Shown here piece after piece: positions 21,040 through 31,016 of a DNA stretch of 64,000 nt; positions within the stretch are counted from its first letter, which is position 1; every line of letters starts with the position of its first letter. The position numbers and the translations under genes are program-made. The DNA is taken from the NCBI RefSeq assembly GCF_902686445.1, contig NC_062218.1:12003015-12067014 (forward strand), read 5' to 3'. Source of the DNA: Sciurus carolinensis. Its lineage: Eukaryota; Chordata; Mammalia; Rodentia; Sciuridae. The notes below the pieces were generated by a model. That model searched no databases. It was given only the letters and a program-made list of their open reading frames with translations, and was not told where the DNA came from.

Positions 21040-23260
21040 TTAAATGAAAAATATTATCTTACCTCATGTAATTTTTAAAACTTAAATGAATCTCATCTTA
21101 CACCACTTGCCATGATTACTGTGGAGGCGACATTACTCATTCTCTCAAGTTGTACTCCCCAGGATGAGAATAATGCGACGAGATCCTGGGCCACCCTTCT
21201 CCTTCTGGGGTAGCCTTACAAATTCACCATTTAAGTAAACATAGAGATTAAAGTACCTCAAGACTCTAGATGTCCCATAATTCAGACTCCACAGAACTAG
21301 ACATTTCTAATAATGCAATCAAGAGCTGGGCTCAAGTGTGTCTTTTTCTTATTTGTCAAGAAGGGATTTGCTAAGTAAATGAATGGAGTATACAAAATTT
21401 ATTTGAAGGGGAAAAAATTTAGCCTGTTGAATCCTTCTTCAAGTAATTACATTTTTCAAATATTTGTAAGCACTCCAGAGAACGATGTATTCATAAATCA
21501 TTGATAAGTTAATTGGAAAGCATTCTTATGTATTCATTCCCTTAGGGCTCCTGCTAGGCAATTCTTTGCTATCCTGGGCCTAATTGCTTTGTATATTTAA
21601 AAGTAATAAACACTGTATCTCTTTTCTTAACAAGCTAATATCCGCCCATCTGCATCAGTGAGAAATGCAGACACATGGTTATGTATGTGCACCTGTATAC
21701 ATTTGGAAATCTCTCTGTTTTCCTCGTCTGAATTGCCCTCCCTCTGCCCAGCATTCCATAGGAGTAAGGGTGGAGTGTCCCTCATAGCTGGCCAGGTCAG
21801 GTAGCCCCTACCTGATGTTGCAAGTTAAACTCGAGCAGCCAAGACCTGTCTGTTTAGGAGTTGTCATCAAGAGCTTGCACTCTGTTTCAGCAGCTGGAAG
21901 GACAAACAGGTCAGGCCCGCCCCATGCCATTAAGTCAGCTACACCCCAGTTTTATTCTGAACACGTCTTTTCTTGGTATTATCTCAAGAAGAGTGGCCAA
22001 AGAAACTTTCTATTTTATGTGCTCATATTATTTCATTCTTATTCTTTGGTATCACAAGGAAAGATAGCCCACTCTTAAAATTCTCAGAATAAGCATTTGA
22101 TGAAGGGAAGTCAATACTGGGAAAATCCATTGCCAGCAGGCAAGCACCCCGACTCTTCTGCTTTTCCTACGTGTTCATTTATTTTTCTCTAAATCATTGT
22201 GGATCAGATCAGTATATTTTATTACATGAATAATCATGAGTGAAAGTGAAACTCCTGGGAGTGTTTTAGACCTTGTACAAGTGGAACAAAGGATCCTCCA
22301 TTCTTAGATTCATTATAGAAATGTGTTCTGGAAAAGAGTGATTATATTATTCTCAAAAGCAGCTCTCATTAAATGAATCTTCAGAATTTCTAAGAAACAT
22401 GATTCTGTGCCCATCAATAACAATCTAATTAATATCAAATGACACATGTAGGTAACGCCTATTTTCCAATTTCATAGACAGAAGGTTCTATGATACATTA
22501 TAAGGCATTGGGTTCTCAATTTCCTTTGGCATTATTTGTTTACGTAGAGCTGTGCCCTAATAGGAGATGTAAGAAGCGGTGAGTGTTCAGGCTGCTTTGG
22601 GTGTGCTTATTTTAAAAGATGTGACTTGGAATTCTGAAAAATGCAGAGGGTTGATCAAGTTCAAGCACTATGCTGGATGGAAGGTCATATAGGAAGACTG
22701 AACCCAATTATGAAGCAAATACCACTCAGATCAGCCTTCACTGTACTGTTGCTCTGGTAATTCTGCAACAAGAAGCTAATGGCAGGTGGCAGTTCAAGCT
22801 ATGTCAGTTCACTTGGTGAGAGACTCATCTTCTCCACTTTCTTTCCTGATATGGCAGAGTTTAAGAGTGCAGAATGTGAGAAATTCAGTACCATCTCCCC
22901 ACTCAGGCTAGGGGATCTTTTCAAGACCCTCCCACATCTACATCTGGCAATATGGTAATGAGCCAAAGATTGAAGCCATAGCCAGCCCCTTGCGACTGTT
23001 GGGTGTCCTGTTAGCATCTCTCTTTTCTACGTCTAGCCTGCAGCACTCCCCACCTGAGGATCCAGAACCTGTAGGTTCTGTGTTTTTCCAGATCTTAGAG
23101 TCACTGAGGAGAACAAGCCTCCGGCCTCACGCTTTCTCTTCCCTCACTGTGTGCCTTGTGCAGTCCCTGCCCTTGCAAGGATCAGACCCTCCCTTGCAGC
23201 CTCAGGGACTTTACCACCTGGACTCTTAAATACCTACACAGGGGGGCCTTGGATCTACAC
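21040..23260. other. No gene recognised
   Basis: Unique-looking sequence. Frames at 21815-22078 and 22990-23229 have no recognisable motif and lie in unrelated frames. Confidence 0.5.
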
Positions 23261-23263
23261 ACA

Positions 23264-23265
23264 GG

Positions 23266-23297
<32 letters not shown>
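23264..23297. repeat. (GT)n microsatellite
   Basis: A GT run of about 15 units. Confidence 0.9.
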
Positions 23298-23298
<1 letters not shown>

Positions 23299-23343
23299 AT
23301 GTGCACATGCCTCTAAATATGAATCAGAAGTCTACTGTGAAGA

Positions 23344-23505
23344 CACACCGAGGTCGGATGCTGTCGCTGAGCCCGCCCACCCCCCAACACACCGAGGATG
23401 GACTCCCGTCACTGAGCCCGCCCCCCACCCCAGATGGACCTGGTGCTGAGCCCCCCAGCCCACCCCCACACCAAGGACAGAGGCTGGTAGCTGAGTCTGC
23501 CTGCC
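23344..23505. repeat. Degenerate GC-rich minisatellite
   Basis: About four imperfect units of roughly 38-45 bp. Each unit has a 'cacacc(g)agg' or 'agatgga' start, a 'gctgagcc' core and a C-rich end. Units begin near 23344, 23388, 23432 and 23470. Confidence 0.65.
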
Positions 23506-23924
23506 TGTCCCACTACTGCTGAGGGATGCTGCGCCTGCCTCCGTGCTGACTCAGCTCACCATTGTTGGGGCTCCCCAGTTCCTTTGGAGGCTGCTGCAGG
23601 CATTTTCAATTATTCCTGAGGGCAGGGCCACCCTCACTGGAAGGGTGGCTCCCTTCCTGAGACACCCATAGGAGACTGGAGGCCCTTTGACAGGTACCTC
23701 TACTTACTCACTTACATCCTACACCCCTCCCCATCCTCTTGTTCACAACTAGAAATACTGTAAATAGTAATCAAACTGATCCTGTTCATTACAATAATGT
23801 TAAAGTCTTTATACGGGCTCTCTGGTTCAGGGCTGCATTTTTCTCTGTATTGGGTGCTACTGGTATGATTTCCCCTTCAAAGGAGAGGTACTGGAAAACT
23901 GCAGGGTCATAATAAGCCTGCAGG

Positions 23925-25547
23925 GGGGGAACTTCAGTACCTCAGATCTTCACTGCTAAACGGGAATATACAGAAACAATACGAAAAAACAGGGGAAGAA
24001 AGTCCCTAACAAACCAAGATGCTACTGTGATGGAATCCAATGACAGCATGGCAGTAGAAATGACAGAAAAAGAGTTTAGAATCTGCATAATTAAACTGAT
24101 CCATGAAGCAAAAGATGAGATAAGAGAGCAAATGCAGGCAATGCATGACCATTCCAGTAAACAGTTAAAAGAGCAAATGGAGGAAGCAAAAGAACACTTC
24201 AGTAAAGAGATAGAGATTCTGAAAAAAATAAAAACAGAATTACTTGAAATGAAAGAAATGATAAACCAAATTTAAAACTCAATAGAAAGCATCACCAACA
24301 GAATAGATCTCATGGAAGACAGAATCTCAGACAATGAAGACAAAATATTTAATCTTGAAAATAAAGTTGAACAAACTGAGATGTTAAGAAGTCATGAACA
24401 GAACCTCCAAGAATTATGGGATATCATGAAAAGACCAAATTTAAGAATTATTGGGATTGAGGAAGGCACAGAGATACAAATCAAAGGTATGAAAAACCTG
24501 TTCAACAAAATAATATCAGAAAATTTCCCAAACCTGAAAATGAAATGGAAAATCAAATACAAGAGGCTTACAGAACACCAGGTGCACAAAATTACAACAG
24601 ATTCACACCAAGACACATTATAATGAAACTACCTCACATACAAAATAAAGATAGGATTTTAAAGACTGTGAGAGAAAAGCATCAGATTACATATAAGGGG
24701 AAACCAATACAGATATCAGCAGATTTCTCAGCCCAGACTCTAAAAGCAAGAAGGGCTTGGAACAATACATTTTAAGCTCTGGAAGAACATGGTTGCCAAC
24801 CAAGAATCATATACCCAGCAAAACTTACCTTCAGGTTTGACGATGAAATAAAAGCTTTCCATGATAAACAAAAGTTAAAAGAATTTACAAATAGAAGACC
24901 TGCCATACAGAACATTCTCAGCAAAATATTTTGTGAGGAGGAAGTGAAAAGCAACAATACAAGTCAGCATAGGAAGGAACTACCCTAAAGGAAAAACCAA
25001 TCAAAGGAGAAACCAAGTCAAGTTAAAAACCAAAAATAAGCCAAAATGACCAGGAATACAAATCATATCACAATAATAACTCTGAAGATCAATGGCCTAA
25101 ACTCAATAATCAAAAGACATAGACTGGCAGAATGGATTAAAAAGAAAGACCCAACAATATGCTGCCTTCAAGAGACTCATCTCATAGAAAAAGACATCCA
25201 CAGACTAAAGGTGAAAGGATGGGGAAAAACACACCATGCACATGGACTCAGTAAAAAAGCAGGAGTCTCCATCCTCATTTCAGAAAAAGTGAACTTCAAA
25301 CCTAAGTTAGTCAGAAGGGATAAAGGACATTTCATACTGCTCAAGGGAAGCATAAAACAGCAAGATATAACGATTTTAAATATTATGCTCCAAGCAATGG
25401 AACATCTATGTATATCAAAACAAACCCTTCTCAATTTTAAGCATCAAATAGACCAAAACACATTAATAGTGGGGGACTTTAACACACCACTCTCACCACT
25501 GGATAGATCCTCCAAACAAAAACTGAACAAAGAAACTATAGAACTAA
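23925..25547 (+). mobile_element. L1-A, 5' half: short 5' UTR part, ORF1 and start of ORF2
   Basis: An older L1 in which ORF1 (from 24030) and ORF2 (from 25046) are recognisable. It stops abruptly at 25547, where a younger L1 begins. The rest of the same element resumes at 31032: removing 25548-31031 joins '...gaactaa' to 'ataatataatcaatg' and restores an alignable ORF2. The left end is not sharply defined. Confidence 0.9.
24030..24987 (+). pseudogene. L1-A ORF1 (RNA-binding chaperone), broken
   Basis: ORF1p of L1 is an RNA-binding coiled-coil trimer needed for retrotransposition. The start is the ATG at 24030. Residues about 25-80 are rich in Glu, Lys and Gln with heptad-like spacing, as in the ORF1 coiled coil. 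A TAA stop at 24273-24275 interrupts it. The frame continues through the NLRIIGIEEG-type RNA-binding region (about 24435-24465), is shifted by a one-base loss near 24540 relative to the L1-B copy, and has another stop near 24773. The conserved C-terminal end (QPRIIYPAKLTF, then KEFTNRRPAIQNIL) is still readable to about 24987. Normal L1 layout follows, with ORF2 starting about 60 bases downstream. Non-functional. Confidence 0.9.
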
Positions 25548-26215
25548 CCTCAGACATTGAAGACAAAATATTTAACCTTGAAAACAAAGTGGAACAAACA
25601 GAGAAGATGGTAAGAAATCATGAACAGAATCTCCAAGAACTATGGGATATCATGAAAAGGCCAAATTTGAGAATTATTGGGATTGAGGAAGGCTTAGAGA
25701 AACAAACCAAAGGAATGAACAATCTATTCAATGAAATAATAACAGAAAATTTCCCAAATCTGAAGAACGAAATGGAAAACCAAGTACAAGAGGCTTATAG
25801 AACTCCAAACATACAAAATTACAACAGACCCACACCAAGGCACATTATTATGAAAATACCTAACATACAAAATAAAGACAGAATTTTAAAGGCCGCGAGA
25901 GAAAAGAATCAAATTACATTCAGAGGGAAACCAATAAGAATATCAGCAGATTTTTCAATCCAGACCCTAAAAGCTAGAAGGGCCTGGAACAACATATACC
26001 AAGCCCTGAAAGAAAATGGATGCCAACCAAGAATCTTATACCCAGCAAAACTTACCTTCAAATTTGACAATGAAATAAGATCCTTCCATGATAAACAAAA
26101 GCTAAAGGAATTTACAAAAAGAAAGCCAGCATTACAGAACATTCTCAGCAAAATATTCCATGAGGAAGAGATGAAAAACAACGATGCAAATCAGCAACAG
26201 GAGGCACTAGCCTAA
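25046..26215 (+). pseudogene. In-frame chimera: ORF2 endonuclease N-terminus joined to ORF1 C-terminus
   Basis: One uninterrupted frame of 389 codons. Codons 1 to about 167 are the start of L1-A ORF2 (apurinic/apyrimidinic-type endonuclease: NGLNS, CCLQETHL and GDFN segments visible). At 25548 the frame passes without a break into L1-B ORF1, from about ORF1 residue 100 to its normal end (RRM-like NLRIIGIEEG segment, then RPTPRHIIMK and the C-terminal domain). The endonuclease part stops before the catalytic SDH motif, and codons around 25375-25430 are in a shifted frame from a compensated one-base loss and gain. An active nuclease is therefore not expected. This is an accident of insertion; expression is unknown. 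Confidence 0.88.
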
Positions 26216-26246
26216 AGGAATAGCCAAATAAAGGAGAAACCAAATC

Positions 26247-29200
26247 ATGTCAAAAACAAATATGAGTCAATTGACTGGGAATACAAATCATATCACAATA
26301 ATAACCCTGAATGTTAATGGCCTGAATTCATCAATCAAAAGACACAGACTGGCAGATTGGATTAAAAAGAAAAATCCAACAATATGCTGCCTGCAAGAGA
26401 CTCATCTCATAGAAAGAGACACCCATAGACTAAAGGTGAAAGGATGGGGAAAAACATACCATGCACATGGACACAGCAAAAAAGCTGGAGTATCCATCCT
26501 CATCTCAGATAATGTGGACTTCAAACCAAAACTAGTCAGAAGGGATAAAGAAGGACATTACATGCTGCTTAAGGGAAGCATAAATCAGCAAGACATAACA
26601 ATCATAAATATCTATGCCCCGAACATTGGCTCATCCACGTACGTCAAACAAATCCTTCTCAATTCCAGAAACCAAATAGACCACAACACAATAATACTAG
26701 GCGATTTTAACACACCTCTCTCACCACTGGATAGATCGTTCAAACAAAAATTGAATAAAGAAACTATAGATCTCAACAACACAATCAGCAATTTAGACTT
26801 AACGGACATATATAGAATATACCATCCAACACAGAATGAATACACTTTCTTCTCAGCAGCACATGGATCCTTCTCTAAAATAGACCATATTTTATGCCAC
26901 AAAGCTACTGTTAGTAAATACAAGAAGATAGAGATACTACCTTGTACTCTATCAGATCATAATGGATTGAAATTAGAAATAAATGACAGAATAAAAAACA
27001 GAAACTTCTCCAATACCTGGAGACTAAATAATACACTATTATATGATGAATGGATAACAGAAGACATCAGGAGGGAAATAAAAAAATTCTTAGAAGTAAA
27101 CGAGAACAAAGACACATCATATCAAAATCTCTGGGACACTATGAAAGCAGTACTTAGAGGAAGATTTATTTCATGGGGCGCATTCAAAAAAGAAGTAGAA
27201 ATCAACAAATAAACGAGTTAACACTACAGCTCAAAGCACTAGAAAAAGAAGAGCAGACCAATACCAAAAGTAGTAGAAGACAGGAAATAGTTAAAATCAG
27301 AGCCGAAATCAACGAAATCGAAACAAAAGAAACAATCGGAAAAATTAATAAAATAAATAGTTGGTTCTTTGAAAAAATAAATAAAATTGATAAACCCTTA
27401 GCCACACTAACAAAGAGAAAGAGGGAGAAAACTCAAATTACTAAAATTCGGAATGAACAAGGAAACATCACAACAGACACGAGTGAAATACAAAACATAA
27501 TTAGAAGCTATTTCGAAAATCTATACTCCAACAAAACAGAAAACCTTGAAGACATCAACAAATTTCTAGAGACATATGAACTACCTAAACTGAACGAGGA
27601 GGACATACACAACTTAAATAAACCAATTTCAAGCAATGAAATAGAAGAGGTCATCAAAAGCATACCAACAAAGAAAAGTCCAGGACCAGATGGGTTCTCA
27701 GCCGAGTTCTACAAAACCTTTAAAGAAGAGCTCATTCCAATACTCCTCAAACTATTCCATGAAATAGAAGAGGAGGGAACCCTCCCAAACTCGTTCTATG
27801 AAGCCAATATCACCCTGATACCTAAACCAGACAGAGACACATCAAGGAAAGAAAATTTCAGACCAATATCCTTAATGAACATCGATGCAAAAATTCTCAA
27901 CAAAATTTTAGCAAATCGCATACAAATATATATTAAAAAGATAGTGCACCACGATCAAGTGGGTTTTATCCCAGGGATGCAAGGTTGGTTCAACATTCGG
28001 AAATCAATAAATGTCATTCACCATATCAACAGACTTAAAGTTAAGAATCACATGATTATTTCAATAGATGCAGAAAAAGCATTTGATAAAATACAGCATC
28101 CCTTCATGCTCAAAACACTAGAAAAAATTGGGGTAATGGGAACATTCCTAAACATTATAAAGGCCATCTACGCTAAGCCCATGGCTAATATCATTCTAAA
28201 TGGTGAAAAACTGAAAGCGTTCCCCTAAAAACTGGAACAAGGCAGGGATGCCCTCTTTCACCGCTTCTATTCAACATCATCCTTGAGACTCTAGCCAGAG
28301 CAATTAGACAAACCAAAGAAATTAAAGGGATACGAATAGGAAAAGAAGAACTCAAACTATCCCTGTTCGCTGATGACATGATTATATATTTAGAGGAACC
28401 TGGAAATTCCACCAGAAAACTTTTAGAACTCATAAGTGAATTCAGTAAAGTAGCAGGTTACAAGATCAATGCTCATAAATCCAATGCATTTTTATACATA
28501 AGTGATGAATCTTCAGAAAGAGAAATTAGGAAAACTACCCCATTCACAATAGCATCGAAGAAAATAAAATACTTGGGAATCAATCTCACAAAAGAGGTGA
28601 AAGACCTCTACAATGAGAACTACAGAACACTAAAGAAAGAAATTCAAGAAAACCTTAGAAGATGGAAAGATCTCCCATGTTCCTGGATAGGCAGAATTAA
28701 TATCGTCAAAATGGCTATACTACCTAAAGTTCTATACAGATTCAATGCAATTCCAATTAAAATCCCAATGATGTACCTCGCAGAAATAGAGCAAGCAATT
28801 ATGAAATTCATCTGGAAGAATAAAAAACCTAGAATAGCTAAAGCAATCCTCAGTAGCAAGAGCGAAGCAGGGGGTATTGCAATACCAGATCTTCAACTCT
28901 ACTACAAAGCAATAGTAACAAAAACGGCATGGTATTGGTACCAAAATAGACAGGTAGATCAATGGTACAGAATAGAGGACATGGACACAAACCCAAATAA
29001 ATACAATTTTCTCATACTAGACAAAGGTTCCAACAATATGCAATGGAGAAAAGATAGCCTCTTCAACAAATGGTGCTGGGAAAACTGGAAAACTATATGC
29101 AATAGAATGAAACTAAACCCCTATCTCTCACCCTACACAAAACTCAACTCAAAATGGATCAAGGACCTCGGAATCAGACCAGAGACCCTGCATCTTATAG

Positions 29201-30094
29201 AAGAAAAAGTAGGTCCAAATCTTCAACTTGTTGGCTCAGGATCAGATTTCCTTAACAGGACTCCCATAGCACAAGAAATAAAAGCAAGAATAAACAACTG
29301 GGATAGATTCAAACTAAAAAGCTTTCTCTCAGCAAAGGAAACTATCAGAAATGTGAAGAGAGAGCCTACAGAGTGGGAGAATATCTTTGCCAACCATACC
29401 TCAGATAGAGCGCTAATTTCCAGAATCTATAAAGAACTCAAAAAACTCTACACGAAGAATACAAATAATCCAATCAACAAATGGGCTAAGGAAATGAACA
29501 GACACTTCACAGAAGAAGATGTACAAGTAATCAACAGATATATGAAAAAATGTTCAACATCCCTAGTAATAAGGGAAAATACAAATCAAAACTACCCTAA
29601 GATTTCATCTCACCCCAATTAGAATGGCGATTATCAAGAATACAAGCAACAATAGGTGTTGGCGAGGATGTGGTGAAAAAGGAACACTCATACATTGCTG
29701 GTGGGGTTGCAAATTAGTGCAACCACTCTGGAAAGCAGTGTGGAGATTCCTCAGAAAGCTTGGAATGGAAACACCATTTGACCCAGCTATCCCACTCCTT
29801 GGCCTATACCCAAAGGACTTAAAATCAGCATACTACAGAGATACAGCCACATCAATGTTCATTGCTGCTCAATTCACCATAGCCAGATTGTGGAACCAAC
29901 CTAGATGTCCTTCGGTTGATGAATGGATAAAGAAACTGTGGCATATTTATACAATGGAATATTACTCCGCAATGAAGAATGATAAAATTATGGCATTTGT
30001 AGGCAAATGGTCGAAATTGGAGAATATCATGCTAAGTGAGATAAGCCAATCTCAAAAAACTAAAGGACGAATGATCTCGCTGATAAGCGGATGA
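26247..30094 (+). pseudogene. L1-B ORF2 (endonuclease-reverse transcriptase), three frameshifts
   Basis: ORF2p nicks target DNA and reverse-transcribes L1 RNA. The start is the ATG at 26247 or 26262; the second aligns better with the start of L1-A ORF2. Endonuclease motifs are visible: NVNGLNS, CCLQETHL, GDFN (about 26700) and SDHNG (about 26957). Reverse transcriptase follows, with [16 protein letters not shown] and the catalytic FADD at 28366-28377. The C-terminus has a Cys/His-rich segment ([19 protein letters not shown], about 29654-29713). Frames change near 27175, near 28220 (one base lost in 'ttcccctaaa') and near 29576 (one extra A). Stops follow each shift, so the full protein cannot be made. 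The related copy at 13098 lacks the last shift, so that one is private to this copy. Confidence 0.93.
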
Positions 30095-30109
30095 GGACAT
30101 ATAATGGGG

Positions 30110-30277
30110 GGTGGGACGGGCTAGCATTAGGTTTAGGGTTAGGTTTAGAGTTAGGCTAAGGAGAGCAGTAAGAATGAAAGAAAGAAGGACTGTGTAGAGG
30201 GAAAAGAGGGGTGGGAGGGGTGGGAGGGGTGGGGGGAGGGGAAAAATATAATAAACATCATTACCCTATGTAAACGT
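30110..30277 (+). promoter_or_regulatory. L1-B 3' UTR: telomere-like repeats, G-rich runs and poly(A) signal
   Basis: 'ttaggtttagggttagg' at about 30127-30143 is followed by a purine-rich stretch, then repeated GGGG/GGG runs at about 30206-30240 that could form a G-quadruplex, then AATAAA at 30250-30255 and the A run 23 bases later. The same arrangement is at 14198-14353 and, antisense, at 62095-62215. Confidence 0.8.
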
Positions 30278-30300
30278 AAAAAAAAAAAAAAAAAAAAAAA

Positions 30301-30983
30301 ATCTCCTAGGGAAGTTGGCCCATTTGAGTCATTATAGAATTCTATAATTCTATAGAATTAAGATCACCTTTTGACCCAGTTATCCCATTCCTCAGTTTAT
30401 ACCCAAAGGACTTAAAATCAGCATACTACAGTGATGCAGCCACATCTATGTTTATAGCAGCTCAATTCACAATAGCTAGATTGTGGAACCAATCTAGATG
30501 CCTTTCAACAGATGAATGGATCAAGAAACTGTGGTGTGTGTATATATATACATATATATATATATATGTATATATAAATGTATATATATATACACATGGA
30601 ATATTATTCAGAAGAATAAAATTATGACCTTTGCAGGTAAATGTATTGGAATTGGAGAATATCATGCTAAGTGAAATAAGACAATCCCAGAAAACTAAAG
30701 GCTGAATGTTTTCCCTGATAAGTGGATGATGATACATAAGAGGGGTGGGGAGGTGGGGAGGGTAAGGGAATAATGGAGGAACTTTGGATTAGTTAGAGGG
30801 AAATGAGAAGCGGGAGAGTGTGGGGACATAAAAGACTGTGGAATGAGACAGACACCATTACTCTATGTACATGTATGATTACCTGAATGGTGTGAATCTA
30901 CATTGAAACAAAAAGTTGTACCCCATTTGTGTACAATAAACCAAAATGCATGTAAAAAATAAAAATAAAAAAAAAGATTTTTG

Positions 30984-31012
<29 letters not shown>
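30301..31012 (+). mobile_element. 3'-transduced segment of L1-B, ending in an older L1 3' end and second poly(A)
   Basis: The first 60 bases (30301-30360) are not L1 and include AT-rich palindromes around 30336-30360. From 30361 the sequence is the 3' end of an older L1 subfamily (ORF2 end, (TA)n at about 30537-30595, 3' UTR), with AATAAA at 30935-30940 and long A-rich tails to 31012. The 19-bp target-site duplication of the whole insertion starts right after, at 31013. This fits read-through of the L1-B poly(A) signal into its former 3' flank. Confidence 0.75.

Positions 31013-31016
<4 letters not shown>

Larger units (their letters stand above)
25548..30300 (+). mobile_element. L1-B, young 5'-truncated L1 inserted in L1-A ORF2
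   Basis: It begins inside ORF1 (about codon 100) and carries the rest of ORF1 (to 26215), a short spacer, ORF2 (26247/26262 to 30094), a short 3' UTR with TTAGGG-like and G-rich segments, AATAAA at 30250-30255 and an A run at 30278-30300. Sequence is much better preserved than L1-A. It is nearly identical to the element at 13098 over their common 3' 1.25 kb. Flanking 19-bp repeats are at 25529-25547 and 31013-31031; the right copy lies beyond a further 0.7 kb, which is best explained as 3' transduction. Confidence 0.93.

Noticed and set aside
23344..23505. CRISPR-like array
   Set aside because: Units are contiguous and degenerate without unique spacers; mammalian context.
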